Shown here: positions 35,941 to 44,070 of the stretch, in pieces
Numbering within the stretch: the first letter of the stretch is position 1
Layout: each line of letters begins with the position of its first letter
Origin: Pseudoxanthomonas sp. CF385
Lineage (GTDB): Bacteria; Pseudomonadota; Gammaproteobacteria; Xanthomonadales; Xanthomonadaceae
Direction: 5' to 3'
Length of the DNA stretch: 64,000 bases
NCBI RefSeq assembly: GCF_900104255.1
Contig: NZ_FNKZ01000001.1
Location: 2,138,001-2,202,000, forward strand
Position numbers and translations under genes: made by a program
Notes under the pieces: model-generated
Databases searched by the model: none
What the model was told of the DNA's origin: nothing
Seen by the model: the letters and a program-made list of their open reading frames with translations, nothing else

Positions 35941-38073
35941 TCAGTACGCAGCGGGATCGGCGCTGTACACGACGGGGAGAGTGATCGTGGCGCTACCTGC
36001 GGCGTCGACATTGACGCTGAGGCTGACGGTCGAATCGCCCGCTGCGCCGCCGCCTGCCGGGCAACTTCCCCCGCCGCTGGCGACGCAGGTCCATGCGCCG
36101 GACAGGCGCATGCCCGGCGGCAGGGTGTCGGTGACCGCGACGCCACTGGCGGCATCGGGCCCCGCGTTCGATACGGTGATGACATAGGTGCCGGTGGCGC
36201 CCGGTGTGTAGTTCGCCGCACTGTCGGTCTTGGCGATCGACACGTCCGAACGCAGCGCACGCGTGTTGGTCACGCTGCAGGTGATCGCCACGGCATTGGC
36301 GCCGGCGGCGGGTGCGGTGAGCGAAAAACTGGTGCCGGTGCCCGAACTGACGGCAGTGCCATCCTGGTCCACGCAGGCCCAGGCGGTGGTGTAGCGGTCG
36401 AGCTGGGTGCCGGTGCCCGCGGTTTCACCGAGGGTGTAGCTGAGCCCCGGCGTGGTGACCGCGGGTGCCGTGGCGCCACCGTTGCCGACGTTGTTCGCGC
36501 TCGCCACGGGCGTGGCGCCCTGGGTGATCGCCAGGGTGAAGCGTCCCGGATCGGCGGCCGGCTGCAGGACCTTGGCCAGCGTGAGGGTCGCGGCGCAAGA
36601 ACGGGCGACGCCTTCGACCGTGAACACGGCATTGCCGATGCGGATGCCCAACAACCCCAGCAGGTTGTCGGTCAGGTCGCGCAGCAGCAGGTTGAACACC
36701 GGTTGCAGCACGGCATTGGACACGCCGCGCAGCGTCGTTTCGACGAGGTTGAGTACGCTGTTGAGAAGCGGCGTGAGCGCATCGGGCGCCAGGATGATCA
36801 GCCCCAACAGCGTCACCTCCGGCGACCCGCTGACGACGTGCAGATCCAGGTTGCCCAGCAGGCTGGTCACCAGGTTGCCGGCGCTGACGGTGCCGCTGCT
36901 GGCGGTGCGCGTTTGCGGGAAGGGCACATTGACGCTGAAGTTCTGCAGCGCAGGCGAACCCGTCGCGGCCGCGCGCGCGGTCAGTTGCAGAGGAACGCGG
37001 ACATTGATCAGCCCGATCCCCAACAGACCGACGTTGAAACGCAGGTCGAGGTTGTTGATCGTCACGGGCGTGACATCGGCTGGCGTCAGCACGCGCGAGC
37101 GATTGAAGAACAGGCTGTCGGACACGGTGCCGACATACAGGTTCACCAGGCCGGGACGGGCCTGGAAACCCACTGCGCCGGCCACGTAGTCCACGGCGGT
37201 GATCGTGCCTTCCGCTCGCGCGACATCGGCGTACACCTGCAGCTTCAGCACATCGGCGGTCAGGGAGAGATTGACCAGGCCCAGGCCTGCGGCATTCAGC
37301 GCATTGATCACGGCCTGGAGGTTGAGGCCTTGCACGACGTCCAGATTGAGCTTCAGCCGGATGGCGCCGGTATGGAACGACGTGCCCTGTCCGCCGCAGG
37401 CATACACCGGCGGTTCCACCACCTGCAGCCACGCCTGCACGTTCGCGACACCGCTCAGGCCGAGCGCCGCGGTGTTCAGCGTGATGGGCGTCGGCGTGGT
37501 CAGCACGTTGCGGAAGTTGTAGAGCTGCGCTGACCCCGTCACCAGGTCGAGCAGGTCCAGCCGCACGCTGGTCAGCGCGCCGGGCGGCAGATCGATGCGC
37601 AGCAGCTGCGAGAGCCGGATCGAGCCGGTGAGCCCGGCGGCATTCAACGGCAGGATGTTGAGCGCGTTGGCGGCGAGGGTCTGCCCGTCCGCCTGCAGCA
37701 CCTGCACCATCGCCAGGCGCAACTGGGCGAGGGTGATGTCGGTGTTGAGGACCTGCGAGGTATCGCTGATGCCCAAGTTCGCGCCGAGGCGAACGATCAG
37801 CGCATTGAGGTTGATGTCGGAGCCTGCCAGCGCATTCCAGTCGAGGACGCTGAGGTTGACGGTGGTGCCCGGCAACAAGGCCTGGAAAAGCAGATTGAGG
37901 ACCGGCCCCTGGGTACTGTCGATGGAGACCAAGCGCGGCCCCGCGGATACGCAGGCGCCCGTGGTGCATCCGCTCTGCGCTCGCGAGGGCAATCCCCACG
38001 ACAGCGCGATCATCGCGAGTACCGCGAGCAATGCCGCACGCAGCCGTGCCATGTTCCTTGCTTGCCAGTGCAT
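35941..38073 (-). CDS. Secreted protein with C-terminal DUF11 domain, first gene of giant surface operon
   Basis: The product is 710 aa. I choose the ATG at 38073 (MHWQARNM) because AGGGG sits 7 bp before it; ATGs at 38079 and 38052 are alternatives. A signal peptide ends SRAQS. Residues about 40-480 are Leu/Asn/Val-rich with many short alternating strands (LNLLFQALLPGTTVNLSVLDWNAL, VNLYVGTVSDSLFF), a beta-helix or barrel-like composition with one Cys pair. Then come a Cys-containing domain, TLTLAKVLQ to AITCSVTNT, and a DUF11 domain (DVSIAKTDSAANYTPGATGTY, residues about 590-705). It is 29 bp upstream of the giant repeat gene. Function unknown; shares DUF11 with its neighbour, so the two may bind each other. 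Confidence 0.78.
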   Translation of the reverse strand: MHWQARNMARLRAALLAVLAMIALSWGLPSRAQSGCTTGACVSAGPRLVSIDSTQGPVLNLLFQALLPGTTVNLSVLDWNALAGSDINLNALIVRLGANLGISDTSQVLNTDITLAQLRLAMVQVLQADGQTLAANALNILPLNAAGLTGSIRLSQLLRIDLPPGALTSVRLDLLDLVTGSAQLYNFRNVLTTPTPITLNTAALGLSGVANVQAWLQVVEPPVYACGGQGTSFHTGAIRLKLNLDVVQGLNLQAVINALNAAGLGLVNLSLTADVLKLQVYADVARAEGTITAVDYVAGAVGFQARPGLVNLYVGTVSDSLFFNRSRVLTPADVTPVTINNLDLRFNVGLLGIGLINVRVPLQLTARAAATGSPALQNFSVNVPFPQTRTASSGTVSAGNLVTSLLGNLDLHVVSGSPEVTLLGLIILAPDALTPLLNSVLNLVETTLRGVSNAVLQPVFNLLLRDLTDNLLGLLGIRIGNAVFTVEGVARSCAATLTLAKVLQPAADPGRFTLAITQGATPVASANNVGNGGATAPAVTTPGLSYTLGETAGTGTQLDRYTTAWACVDQDGTAVSSGTGTSFSLTAPAAGANAVAITCSVTNTRALRSDVSIAKTDSAANYTPGATGTYVITVSNAGPDAASGVAVTDTLPPGMRLSGAWTCVASGGGSCPAGGGAAGDSTVSLSVNVDAAGSATITLPVVYSADPAAY

Positions 38074-38372
38074 CCACATACCCCTGAGTAGTCGATGTAC
38101 GAAAACCGATACCGCTCCTGAGCGTCGGACGATCCCAAGTAAATCCAGTTACCAAACGAGGGACTTGCGTGACGCTGGTTGCGTTACTAATGTGATTCGA
38201 GAGGGGCCGCAATGACGCGACGCAACGAATCTGCTTAGCCGTCCTCAACATCACGTCGTGATCACACGGTTTTTCTGGGGAAAAAAGCGGGACCGTTAGA
38301 GCCTGCGGACAAGTTGGCGTTAGAAATGCTTCCGCGTGAGAAGCGCTTACTCCAAGGACTGAAGAAACGCCG
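38074..38372. other. Divergent intergenic control region
   Basis: About 300 bp without a gene between the giant surface operon (leftward) and the XRE gene at 38373 (rightward). It is visibly less GC-rich than its flanks and must hold both promoters. Inside it lies a perfect 13-bp palindrome listed separately. No confident -35/-10 pairs were assigned. Confidence 0.6.
38250..38262. promoter_or_regulatory. Perfect palindrome, candidate XRE operator
   Basis: ATCACG, one base, CGTGAT. It lies 111 bp before the XRE start codon and 177 bp before the surface-operon start codon. XRE dimers bind such short dyads, but no second copy was found upstream of the other two paralogues, so this is only a candidate. 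Confidence 0.35.
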
Positions 38373-38729
38373 ATGACGACCATTGCCATGCGTATCCGTC
38401 GTGCCCGTGCACTGGCCCGACTCTCGCAAAGCCAGCTGGCGCACTTCGTGGGGGTCAACCGAAGCGCGGTCGCCCAGTGGGAACGGGAAGCCGGCACGCG
38501 GCCGAGCGTCGAGCACCTCGCCGCGGTTGCGATCGCCACCAAGACGCCCTTCGAGTGGCTGGCGACCGGACGCGGTGGCCCGGCGACCCTGATGGATGCC
38601 GCATCCCCGTCGGTCGAGTACGCGATGGACGATGTGGAAGCGAGGGTGCTCGAAGCCGTGCGTCACTTGCCCGCCAGAAAGCGGGTCGCCATCTGCAAGC
38701 TGCTGGAGGAACTTGCCTCGCAGCCGTGA
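38373..38729 (+). CDS. XRE-family helix-turn-helix regulator (paralogue B)
   Basis: The product is 118 aa. HTH_3 domain with LSQSQLAHFVGVNRSAVAQWERE, then FEWLATGRG and the tail HLPARKRVAICKLLEEL. Divergently transcribed from the giant surface operon, the usual arrangement for a direct regulator. Strongly similar along its full length to the 38806 and 23997 products, so the three arose by duplication. Confidence 0.9.
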   Translation: MTTIAMRIRRARALARLSQSQLAHFVGVNRSAVAQWEREAGTRPSVEHLAAVAIATKTPFEWLATGRGGPATLMDAASPSVEYAMDDVEARVLEAVRHLPARKRVAICKLLEELASQP

Positions 38730-38805
38730 GAGCCTCCTGCGGCACTCACATGCACTTCACCCGCGCGTCCTCTATGTTCCCGCCAACGCAACGACGGAAC
38801 GGAAT

Positions 38806-39168
38806 ATGCGATCGTCCATGGCAGTGCGCATACGACAGGCGAGGGCGAACGCAGCGCTCACCCAACTGCAGCTGGCCGCCTGTCTCGGCGTCAACAGGAG
38901 CGCGATCGCACAATGGGAGCGGGAGTGCGGCGGTACGCATCCCAGCATGGGGCGCCTGACCGCCATCGCACTGGCGACCGGCGTGACCTTCGAATGGCTG
39001 GCCACGGGACGGGGCGCCATGCGGGAGGCGCCGGACATCGCCACCCCCATGCCCACGCTTGCCTATACGGAGGACGCCCTGGAGATGCGCTGCCTGAAAG
39101 CGGTGCGGAAGCTGCCGCAGCAGAAGAGGGCGTCCATCAGCCTGCTGCTGGCGCAACTCGCGCTTTAG
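38806..39168 (+). CDS. XRE-family helix-turn-helix regulator (paralogue C)
   Basis: The product is 120 aa. I set the start at ATG 38806 (MRSSMAVRI), 76 bp after paralogue B; a longer in-frame version would overlap that gene in another frame and is rejected. HTH_3 with ALTQLQLAACLGVNRSAIAQWERE, FEWLATGRG and a diverged tail (KLPQQKRASISLLLAQL). Tandem with paralogue B and probably co-transcribed. Confidence 0.88.
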   Translation: MRSSMAVRIRQARANAALTQLQLAACLGVNRSAIAQWERECGGTHPSMGRLTAIALATGVTFEWLATGRGAMREAPDIATPMPTLAYTEDALEMRCLKAVRKLPQQKRASISLLLAQLAL

Positions 39169-39183
39169 TCCTGCTCGCCGGAG

Positions 39184-39199
39184 GGGTCCGAGCGGACCC
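39184..39199. terminator. Short hairpin between convergent genes
   Basis: GGGTCC (39184-39189) pairs with GGACCC (39194-39199) around a 4-base loop, between the convergent stops at 39168 and 39209. No T-run; weak call. Confidence 0.3.
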
Positions 39200-39208
39200 G
39201 GGCACGCG

Positions 39209-39454
39209 TCAGACGACGCGATTGTCCCAGGCGGAATAGCCGGCGAGCATGATGCCCGCGACCTGCTCGTCCATCAGTACCGCACCGTTCGTGCGCATGT
39301 GGTCCTCGATGAACTTTCGGCCCGCGGTGTCGCGCGACAGGAAGACCATGTCGGGGCCGCGGCCTTCCAGTTCCGACGCGTGCGAGTCAGGTATGTCCAC
39401 GCCGGCGGGACAGACGAAGTAGCCTCCGTCCACGCGATAGAGATGCAGTTTCAT
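39209..39454 (-). CDS. Hypothetical small protein, 81 aa
   Basis: Acidic, no signal peptide or membrane helix. Opens MKLHLYRVDGGYFVCPAGVD and contains DMVFLSRDTAGRKFIEDHM. Codon use resembles neighbouring real genes and the reading frame is uninterrupted. No family recognised. It begins the run of small minus-strand genes at 39209-40226 that borders the stress block. Confidence 0.55.
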   Translation of the reverse strand: MKLHLYRVDGGYFVCPAGVDIPDSHASELEGRGPDMVFLSRDTAGRKFIEDHMRTNGAVLMDEQVAGIMLAGYSAWDNRVV

Positions 39455-39547
39455 GGTCGGATCCGTGCGGTTCCGACCGCGTCAGGGCTGCAGGCAGCAG
39501 CAGAGTCCCGACACTAGCACGCGGCTGATCCGTGCTGTCTGAATCGT

Positions 39548-39772
39548 TCAGCTGGCTCCCCAACCATTCCTTCGGGCCAGCGCAACGGCGGCGCTTTCGG
39601 CGTTCTCCCGACTGCCATGACGCGCCATGGTGACCACGTCGGCGCGCGCGCGACCTTCCGCGATACGGAACATGGCGCGCCCCTGCCAATACGTCGCGCC
39701 CAGTGCATCGGTTTTCTCGACCGTCTGGACCGTCAACTGGTATCCACCTTCCGTTATCGTCCTTACGCTCAT
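39548..39772 (-). CDS. Hypothetical small protein, 74 aa
   Basis: Opens MSVRTITEGGYQLTVQTVEK, contains YWQGRAMFRIAEGRARADVV and an Ala/Arg-rich helix. It looks like a small alpha/beta single domain. No signal peptide. No family recognised; reality supported by protein-like composition and placement in a run of similar small genes. Confidence 0.5.
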   Translation of the reverse strand: MSVRTITEGGYQLTVQTVEKTDALGATYWQGRAMFRIAEGRARADVVTMARHGSRENAESAAVALARRNGWGAS

Positions 39773-39832
39773 CCGCCCGCCGCCTTGTCGTCAGCGGAGC
39801 GTACTCCTTACAACGGGTACGTGCAGAACGGC

Positions 39833-40033
39833 TCAGGATGGATCGCGCGCCGTCGAAGCCTGCAATGCGGCCGCCAACCCTGCATCGCCCGACACGATGT
39901 CCTTCCATTGGAGCTCGACCCCATTGCGCCGTCCTTTCTCGACCAGTTTGAGGCCCAGCGGATCGAGGGTAAGGGTGTACGCCTTGCCGTCGATGTCGAC
40001 TTCGCGGCGAAGTGGCTTGTCGAGTGGCGTCAT
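39833..40033 (-). CDS. Hypothetical small protein, 66 aa
   Basis: The ATG at 40033 is preceded by a strong GAGGAAGA ribosome-binding site, which decides against the longer Pro/Ser-rich in-frame extension. Sequence: MTPLDKPLRREVDIDGKAY, then TLTLDPLGLKLVEKGRRNG, a beta-rich small domain ending in a polar tail. No family recognised. Confidence 0.65.
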   Translation of the reverse strand: MTPLDKPLRREVDIDGKAYTLTLDPLGLKLVEKGRRNGVELQWKDIVSGDAGLAAALQASTARDPS

Positions 40034-40043
40034 GCGTTCTTCC

Positions 40044-40226
40044 TCAGATCTGCGCGGGATGATCACGGGGCTGCCCGTCGGCGGCGCCGGGCTCACGTTC
40101 GGGATCGTTCCGCTCGTCATTGGTGCGCTTCCCCGGATCCTCGCCCGGCACCGCAGGCCCGTCCGGGCGCCGCCGCTGTTCGAATGCGTTGGGGAGGGGT
40201 GATGCGTGCGGCTCATGCTTGTTCAT
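40044..40226 (-). CDS. Hypothetical very hydrophilic protein, 60 aa
   Basis: Starts MNKHEPHASPLPNAFEQRR and is rich in Pro, Asp, Glu, Arg and Gly throughout, so likely disordered. It ends 10 bp before the next gene (66-aa protein) on the same strand. Its composition resembles the 60-aa protein at 48115-48297. Ribosome-binding site weak; moderate doubt that it is translated. Confidence 0.45.
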   Translation of the reverse strand: MNKHEPHASPLPNAFEQRRRPDGPAVPGEDPGKRTNDERNDPEREPGAADGQPRDHPAQI

Positions 40227-40439
40227 GGGGTGCGCTCTCTGCGGGTTCGCTGCACCATCGTCCCGGGTGCGTAAATGCACGGTGACGCATGCGTAAAGCG
40301 ACGCGAAGCGGAACCGCGTCCCGGGCATGCGACCCGGACGTGGCTGATACGCGCTGCACAACGCAATCGCAACGTCCGCTTCGCATGGCGTTGATCCACC
40401 GGGTGAGACGATCAATCGGCTATACCTTGGAGAACGACC

Positions 40440-40853
40440 ATGAAAGTCGGCGAAATGATGAGTGGAAATGTATGTCTGGTCGCGCCCGACGACACGTTGG
40501 CGCGCGCCGCCATGCTGATGGCCGAGCACGATGTCGGTAGCCTGCCGGTCGGCCAGGATGATCGCCTCGTCGGGTTCCTCACCGACCGGGACATCGCGAT
40601 CCGCGCGGTCGCCCAGGGGCTCGGATCCGAAGCGCGTGTCCGCCAGGTCATGTCCAGCGAAGTGAAGTACTGCTTCGACGACGATGATGTGGAGGCCGTG
40701 GCCCTGAACATGGCCGACCTCGAGCTGCGTCGCATGCCGGTGGTGAATCGGGACAAGCGGCTCGTCGGCATCGTGTCGCTGGGCAACTTCGCCCAATGCG
40801 GGGCGCCGCGTGCTTCGCGCGAGTTGCTTGAAGGTGTTGCGGCCCGCCATTGA
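40440..40853 (+). CDS. CBS-domain-pair protein
   Basis: The product is 137 aa with two tandem CBS motifs and nothing else: MKVGEMMSGNVCLVAPDDTL then GFLTDRDIAIR, and VRQVMSSEVKYCFDDDD then RLVGIVSLGNFA. Such stand-alone pairs bind adenine nucleotides and act as energy or stress sensors. The ATG follows a GGAGA site. Placed in the stress block with no obvious partner enzyme. Confidence 0.88.
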   Translation: MKVGEMMSGNVCLVAPDDTLARAAMLMAEHDVGSLPVGQDDRLVGFLTDRDIAIRAVAQGLGSEARVRQVMSSEVKYCFDDDDVEAVALNMADLELRRMPVVNRDKRLVGIVSLGNFAQCGAPRASRELLEGVAARH

Positions 40854-41030
40854 CCCGCGCGCCCTGCGGGACATCACTGATCGTGTGTTCGTGCGACGAC
40901 GCGGACGGCGACGCCTAGGCCGCGCGAAGACGTATCCATGCGCCCGCATCACGCCGGGACGACATGCCGCGGCGTAAACAGGCCTCCGATTGCCGCGATC
41001 GTCGCGCGACCCAAGGGCTGGGGAAAACGC

Positions 41031-41195
41031 ATGTCGTCACTGCTCCATCCCGTGCTGCTGGGCAGTGTCCTCTACGGGTTCGTGCTGGCCACGGTCACCT
41101 ATCTGGCGGGGGCGGGAACGCGTACGCGCGTGCGGTGGCTGGCTACGATCGGCGCGTTCTCGGTCGCCATCGGGGCCGGCGCCCAGTTCATGTGA
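41031..41195 (+). CDS. Small membrane protein, 54 aa
   Basis: Two hydrophobic segments (PVLLGSVLYGFVLATVTYLAG and WLATIGAFSVAIGAGAQF) separated by a basic loop (TRTRVRW). ATG at 41031; the in-frame extension upstream is not protein-like. Ribosome-binding site weak (GGGGAA). Function unknown. Confidence 0.5.
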   Translation: MSSLLHPVLLGSVLYGFVLATVTYLAGAGTRTRVRWLATIGAFSVAIGAGAQFM

Positions 41196-41312
41196 GGGCT
41201 GCGACTGGGTATCCGTCGTCAGGCGAACGGACGGGGATGGGCCGTAATCGCGCTTTCACGAAACCTGAACGCCACGCATCGGACTTTTGACGCAATCGAC
41301 CTGGAGACCGGC

Positions 41313-42335
41313 ATGGCTGCCGTACCTGCATTCCCGCCGGAGGACCCGGCGGCGCGTACCCGATTGTATGAGGCCGTGTTGCAGGCGACGCCGGACCTGG
41401 TTTACGTCTTCGATCTCCAGCATCGCTTCATCTACGCCAACCACGCCTTGCTGTCGATGTGGGGCCGCAGCTGGGACGACGCGATCGGCAAGACATGCCT
41501 GGAGCTCGGCTACGAGCCGTGGCATGCGGCCATGCACGACGAGGAGATCGAACGGGTCATCGCCACCGGCGGACCGGTGCGCGGCGACGTTCCGTTCCCG
41601 CACGTCACGCAGGGCGTGCGCATCTACGACTACATCTTCACCCCCGTGTTCGGGCCCGACGGCAAGGTGGAAGCCATCGCCGGCAGCACGCGCGACGTGA
41701 CCGAGCGCAGGCAGCACGAGCAGCACATGCGCCTGCTGGTCAACGAGCTGAACCATCGGGTCAAGAACACCCTGTCGCTGGTGCAGTCCATGACCGCGCA
41801 GACGCTGCGGGGGTGTACGGACACCGGCGAAGCGCAGGACCGGATCGAGCAGCGCCTGATGGCGTTGTCGGAAGCGCACGACATCCTGACCCGCAAGCAC
41901 TGGCGCGGCGCTCCGATGGACGAGATCGTCCGCGCGGCGGTCGCCCATTGCCAGACCAGCGAAGGCGAGCGTTTCGACGTCGAGGGACCGATCGTCATCC
42001 TCGATCCGCGCCGCGCGGTCGCGCTGGCCATGGCGCTGCACGAGCTGTGCACCAACGCCATCAAGTACGGGGCGCTCTCGGTGCCCGATGGCCGCGTCGG
42101 CATTCGATGGCAAGTGGAGGCCGGCGACGCGCATCCGACATTGAGCCTGCGCTGGCAGGAGCAGGGCGGGCCACCCATCGTCCAGGCGCCCGAGCGTCGT
42201 GGATTCGGGACGCGCCTGGTGGAACGCGGTCTCCGCCACGACCTGGGCGGCGACTCGCGCCTGTCCTTTGCGCCGGAAGGCGTGAGCTGCATCATCGACA
42301 TTCCCCTGACCAACGCCGAACCGGTGGCCGCATGA
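41313..42335 (+). CDS. PAS-domain HWE-type sensor histidine kinase
   Basis: The product is 340 aa and soluble. A PAS domain spans about residues 15-130 (ATPDLVYVFDLQHRFIYANH to GSTRDVTERR). The dimerisation helix holds the phospho-acceptor His148 in ELNHRVKNTLSLVQSM, the HWE/HisKA_2 form. The ATPase domain has N-box LHELCTNAIKYGAL, the WQEQGG segment replacing the W-x-E of the family, and RRGFGTRLVERGL. It overlaps the response-regulator gene by 4 bp, so the two form a pair. The signal sensed by PAS is unknown. Confidence 0.9.
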   Translation: MAAVPAFPPEDPAARTRLYEAVLQATPDLVYVFDLQHRFIYANHALLSMWGRSWDDAIGKTCLELGYEPWHAAMHDEEIERVIATGGPVRGDVPFPHVTQGVRIYDYIFTPVFGPDGKVEAIAGSTRDVTERRQHEQHMRLLVNELNHRVKNTLSLVQSMTAQTLRGCTDTGEAQDRIEQRLMALSEAHDILTRKHWRGAPMDEIVRAAVAHCQTSEGERFDVEGPIVILDPRRAVALAMALHELCTNAIKYGALSVPDGRVGIRWQVEAGDAHPTLSLRWQEQGGPPIVQAPERRGFGTRLVERGLRHDLGGDSRLSFAPEGVSCIIDIPLTNAEPVAA

Positions 42336-42694
42336 CCCGACGCATCCTCATCGTGGAAGACGAATCGCTGATCGCCATGCTGCTGGAGGACCTGCTGGCC
42401 GACATCGGCTACACGGTCGTGGCGGCCGTCCCGAACGTCGACCAGGCGCTGACGATGCTCGCTGCCGAAGACGTGGACCTGGCGATCGTCGACGTCAATC
42501 TCGGCGGCACGCCTTCGTTTCCCGTGGCCGAAGCGCTGGCGAAGCGGGGCATCCCGTTCCTGTTCACCACCGGCTACGGGCAACGCGGCTTGCCCGAGCA
42601 CTTCGCGACGCGGCCCGTGCTGCAGAAGCCTTTCCGGCGGGTCGACCTGGAGGCGGCGCTCGCACCCCTCGCCGCGGATCTGCCCAACGACTGA
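42332..42694 (+). CDS. Single-domain response regulator
   Basis: The product is 120 aa, one receiver domain and no output domain. Acidic pocket E9-D10, phospho-acceptor Asp54 (AIVDVNLGG), and the KPF lysine near residue 104. ATG inside the kinase stop (ATGA). It must act by protein interaction, as do receivers paired with HWE kinases in general stress systems. Confidence 0.9.
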   Translation: MTRRILIVEDESLIAMLLEDLLADIGYTVVAAVPNVDQALTMLAAEDVDLAIVDVNLGGTPSFPVAEALAKRGIPFLFTTGYGQRGLPEHFATRPVLQKPFRRVDLEAALAPLAADLPND

Positions 42695-42767
42695 GCGGGA
42701 GGGAGCGAACACGGTATCTGCACACACGGCGAACGATCCTGTCCAGGAGAGGGATCCGGAGCCGCTG

Positions 42768-43112
42768 ATGAAATCGAGACACCTGCGCATGGGTCTGGGC
42801 TTCCTGCCGCTGTTCGAGTGCAATGGCGTGCAGGCGGCGCAGATGGTCATCAAACCCGGCGGAAGCGAGGGTGGGCCCGATAATCGCCACCAGGGCGCGG
42901 ATCAATGGCTGTTCGTGGCGGCGGGCACCGGCGTGGCGATCGTGGAGGGCGTTCGGCGTGTCCTGCGACCCGGAAGCCTCCTATTGATCGAGCGTGGCGA
43001 GCGTCACGAGATCCGCGCGTCGGGCCGCCAACCGCTGAAGACGATCAACTTCTATTCACCGCCAGCGTATACCGCCGACGGCGACGAACGACGCGCGGGC
43101 AAGGCGTCGTAG
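42768..43112 (+). CDS. Cupin-domain protein
   Basis: The product is 114 aa, a single small beta-barrel cupin: MVIKPGGSEGG, then HQGADQWLFVAAGTGVAIVEG, and RPGSLLLIERGERHEI. Metal ligands: His in NRHQGADQW and His in GERHEI; the glutamate of the classical motif is replaced (Q-W), so metal binding is uncertain. Ribosome-binding site CCGGAG. Function unknown; convergent with the ferritin-like gene. Confidence 0.8.
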   Translation: MKSRHLRMGLGFLPLFECNGVQAAQMVIKPGGSEGGPDNRHQGADQWLFVAAGTGVAIVEGVRRVLRPGSLLLIERGERHEIRASGRQPLKTINFYSPPAYTADGDERRAGKAS

Positions 43113-43122
43113 ACGATGCAAG

Positions 43123-43148
43123 AAAAAGCCCGGGCAGGCGCCCGGGCT
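43123..43148 (-). terminator. Rho-independent terminator of the ferritin-like gene
   Basis: AGCCCGGG (43127-43134) pairs with CCCGGGCT (43141-43148); read on the minus strand it is followed by a run of five T (43123-43127). It lies 24 bp past the stop at 43172. Confidence 0.8.
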
Positions 43149-43171
43149 CTCGTTCCACCGATCCTGACGGA

Positions 43172-43795
43172 TCAGTGCTTGTTGCGACCCAGCATCTCCT
43201 CGCGGCTCTGCTCGGCGCGGGACGCGCCGATGGCGGTCTCGACCTGCTTGACCTCTTCCGGCGGGGGCAGCACCGCCGGCATGCCCAGCGACTGGATCCA
43301 GAGTTCGCGGCACCAGCCCATGGTGTGATAGAGGTGATGATCCTCATCGCTCTCGACCGCCTTGTAGGCCGGCTCGAGCACCTTGGCGAGCGGGCCACCC
43401 TGTTCGACGACCTTGCCGATCAGCTCCCAGTTCTGGTGGTCCTTGGTTTCCGCCAGTACGACGCACTCGGCGGCCACCAGCTCGGCGGCGGCCGGCTCGC
43501 CGTCCTTCATCGCCATGTCGATCGCCTTGACCAGCGACGCGCCGAGGTGGGCCACCACGGCGCGACCCGGTGAGGCTTCTTCCGTATCCAGACCCAGTTG
43601 TTCGAACACGCGCGTCAGGATCTGCTCGTGCGTGCGTGTCTCATCGAGATACTCGCCCCATTCCTTCTTCAGGTCCTTGTTCACCGCCGCCTTGATGGCC
43701 GCGGTGTACACCTGGATGCCGCCGCGCTCGGTTTCCAGCGCCTGCAGCAGCAGCTCATGCACTTGTTCGGTATCGATCTTTGCGGAACGCGCCAT
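43172..43795 (-). CDS. Ferritin-like domain protein
   Basis: The product is 207 aa; the ATG at 43795 follows GGAGG, so the longer in-frame version (to 43969) is rejected. All-helical, with iron-ligand-type motifs ALETERGG, DETRTHEQI, VLAETKDHQNWELI and ESDEDHHLYHTM, giving the four-helix E-x(n)-ExxH pattern of ferritin-like proteins. Probable role in iron or peroxide handling, fitting the nearby catalase. Followed by a good terminator. Confidence 0.78.
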   Translation of the reverse strand: MARSAKIDTEQVHELLLQALETERGGIQVYTAAIKAAVNKDLKKEWGEYLDETRTHEQILTRVFEQLGLDTEEASPGRAVVAHLGASLVKAIDMAMKDGEPAAAELVAAECVVLAETKDHQNWELIGKVVEQGGPLAKVLEPAYKAVESDEDHHLYHTMGWCRELWIQSLGMPAVLPPPEEVKQVETAIGASRAEQSREEMLGRNKH

Positions 43796-44070
43796 GGCGA
43801 CCTCCGTGGGTGGGTGATGCGCTGCATTACAGGTGCGCCCGCGCGAATCCGGCGTGATGGATCCGTATGCATGGATTTCACGCGAGCGTCGACATCCGCG
43901 TCCGTCCCCGATCGCGTCGAACGCCAATACCTGTTGCATCTTCATCGACGACATTGTGTTCACCAACATGACCTGCGGTGCACGTGATGGTCACGCCGCG
44001 TGTGGAACAACAGAGCCACGTACCGGATGTGCGAATGGCGCGCATCGGACGACTGACGAGGACTTTGCAC

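Noticed and set aside
38596..38805. N-terminal extension of the third XRE protein
   Set aside because: It would overlap paralogue B in another frame; starting at 38806 gives a protein collinear with its paralogues.
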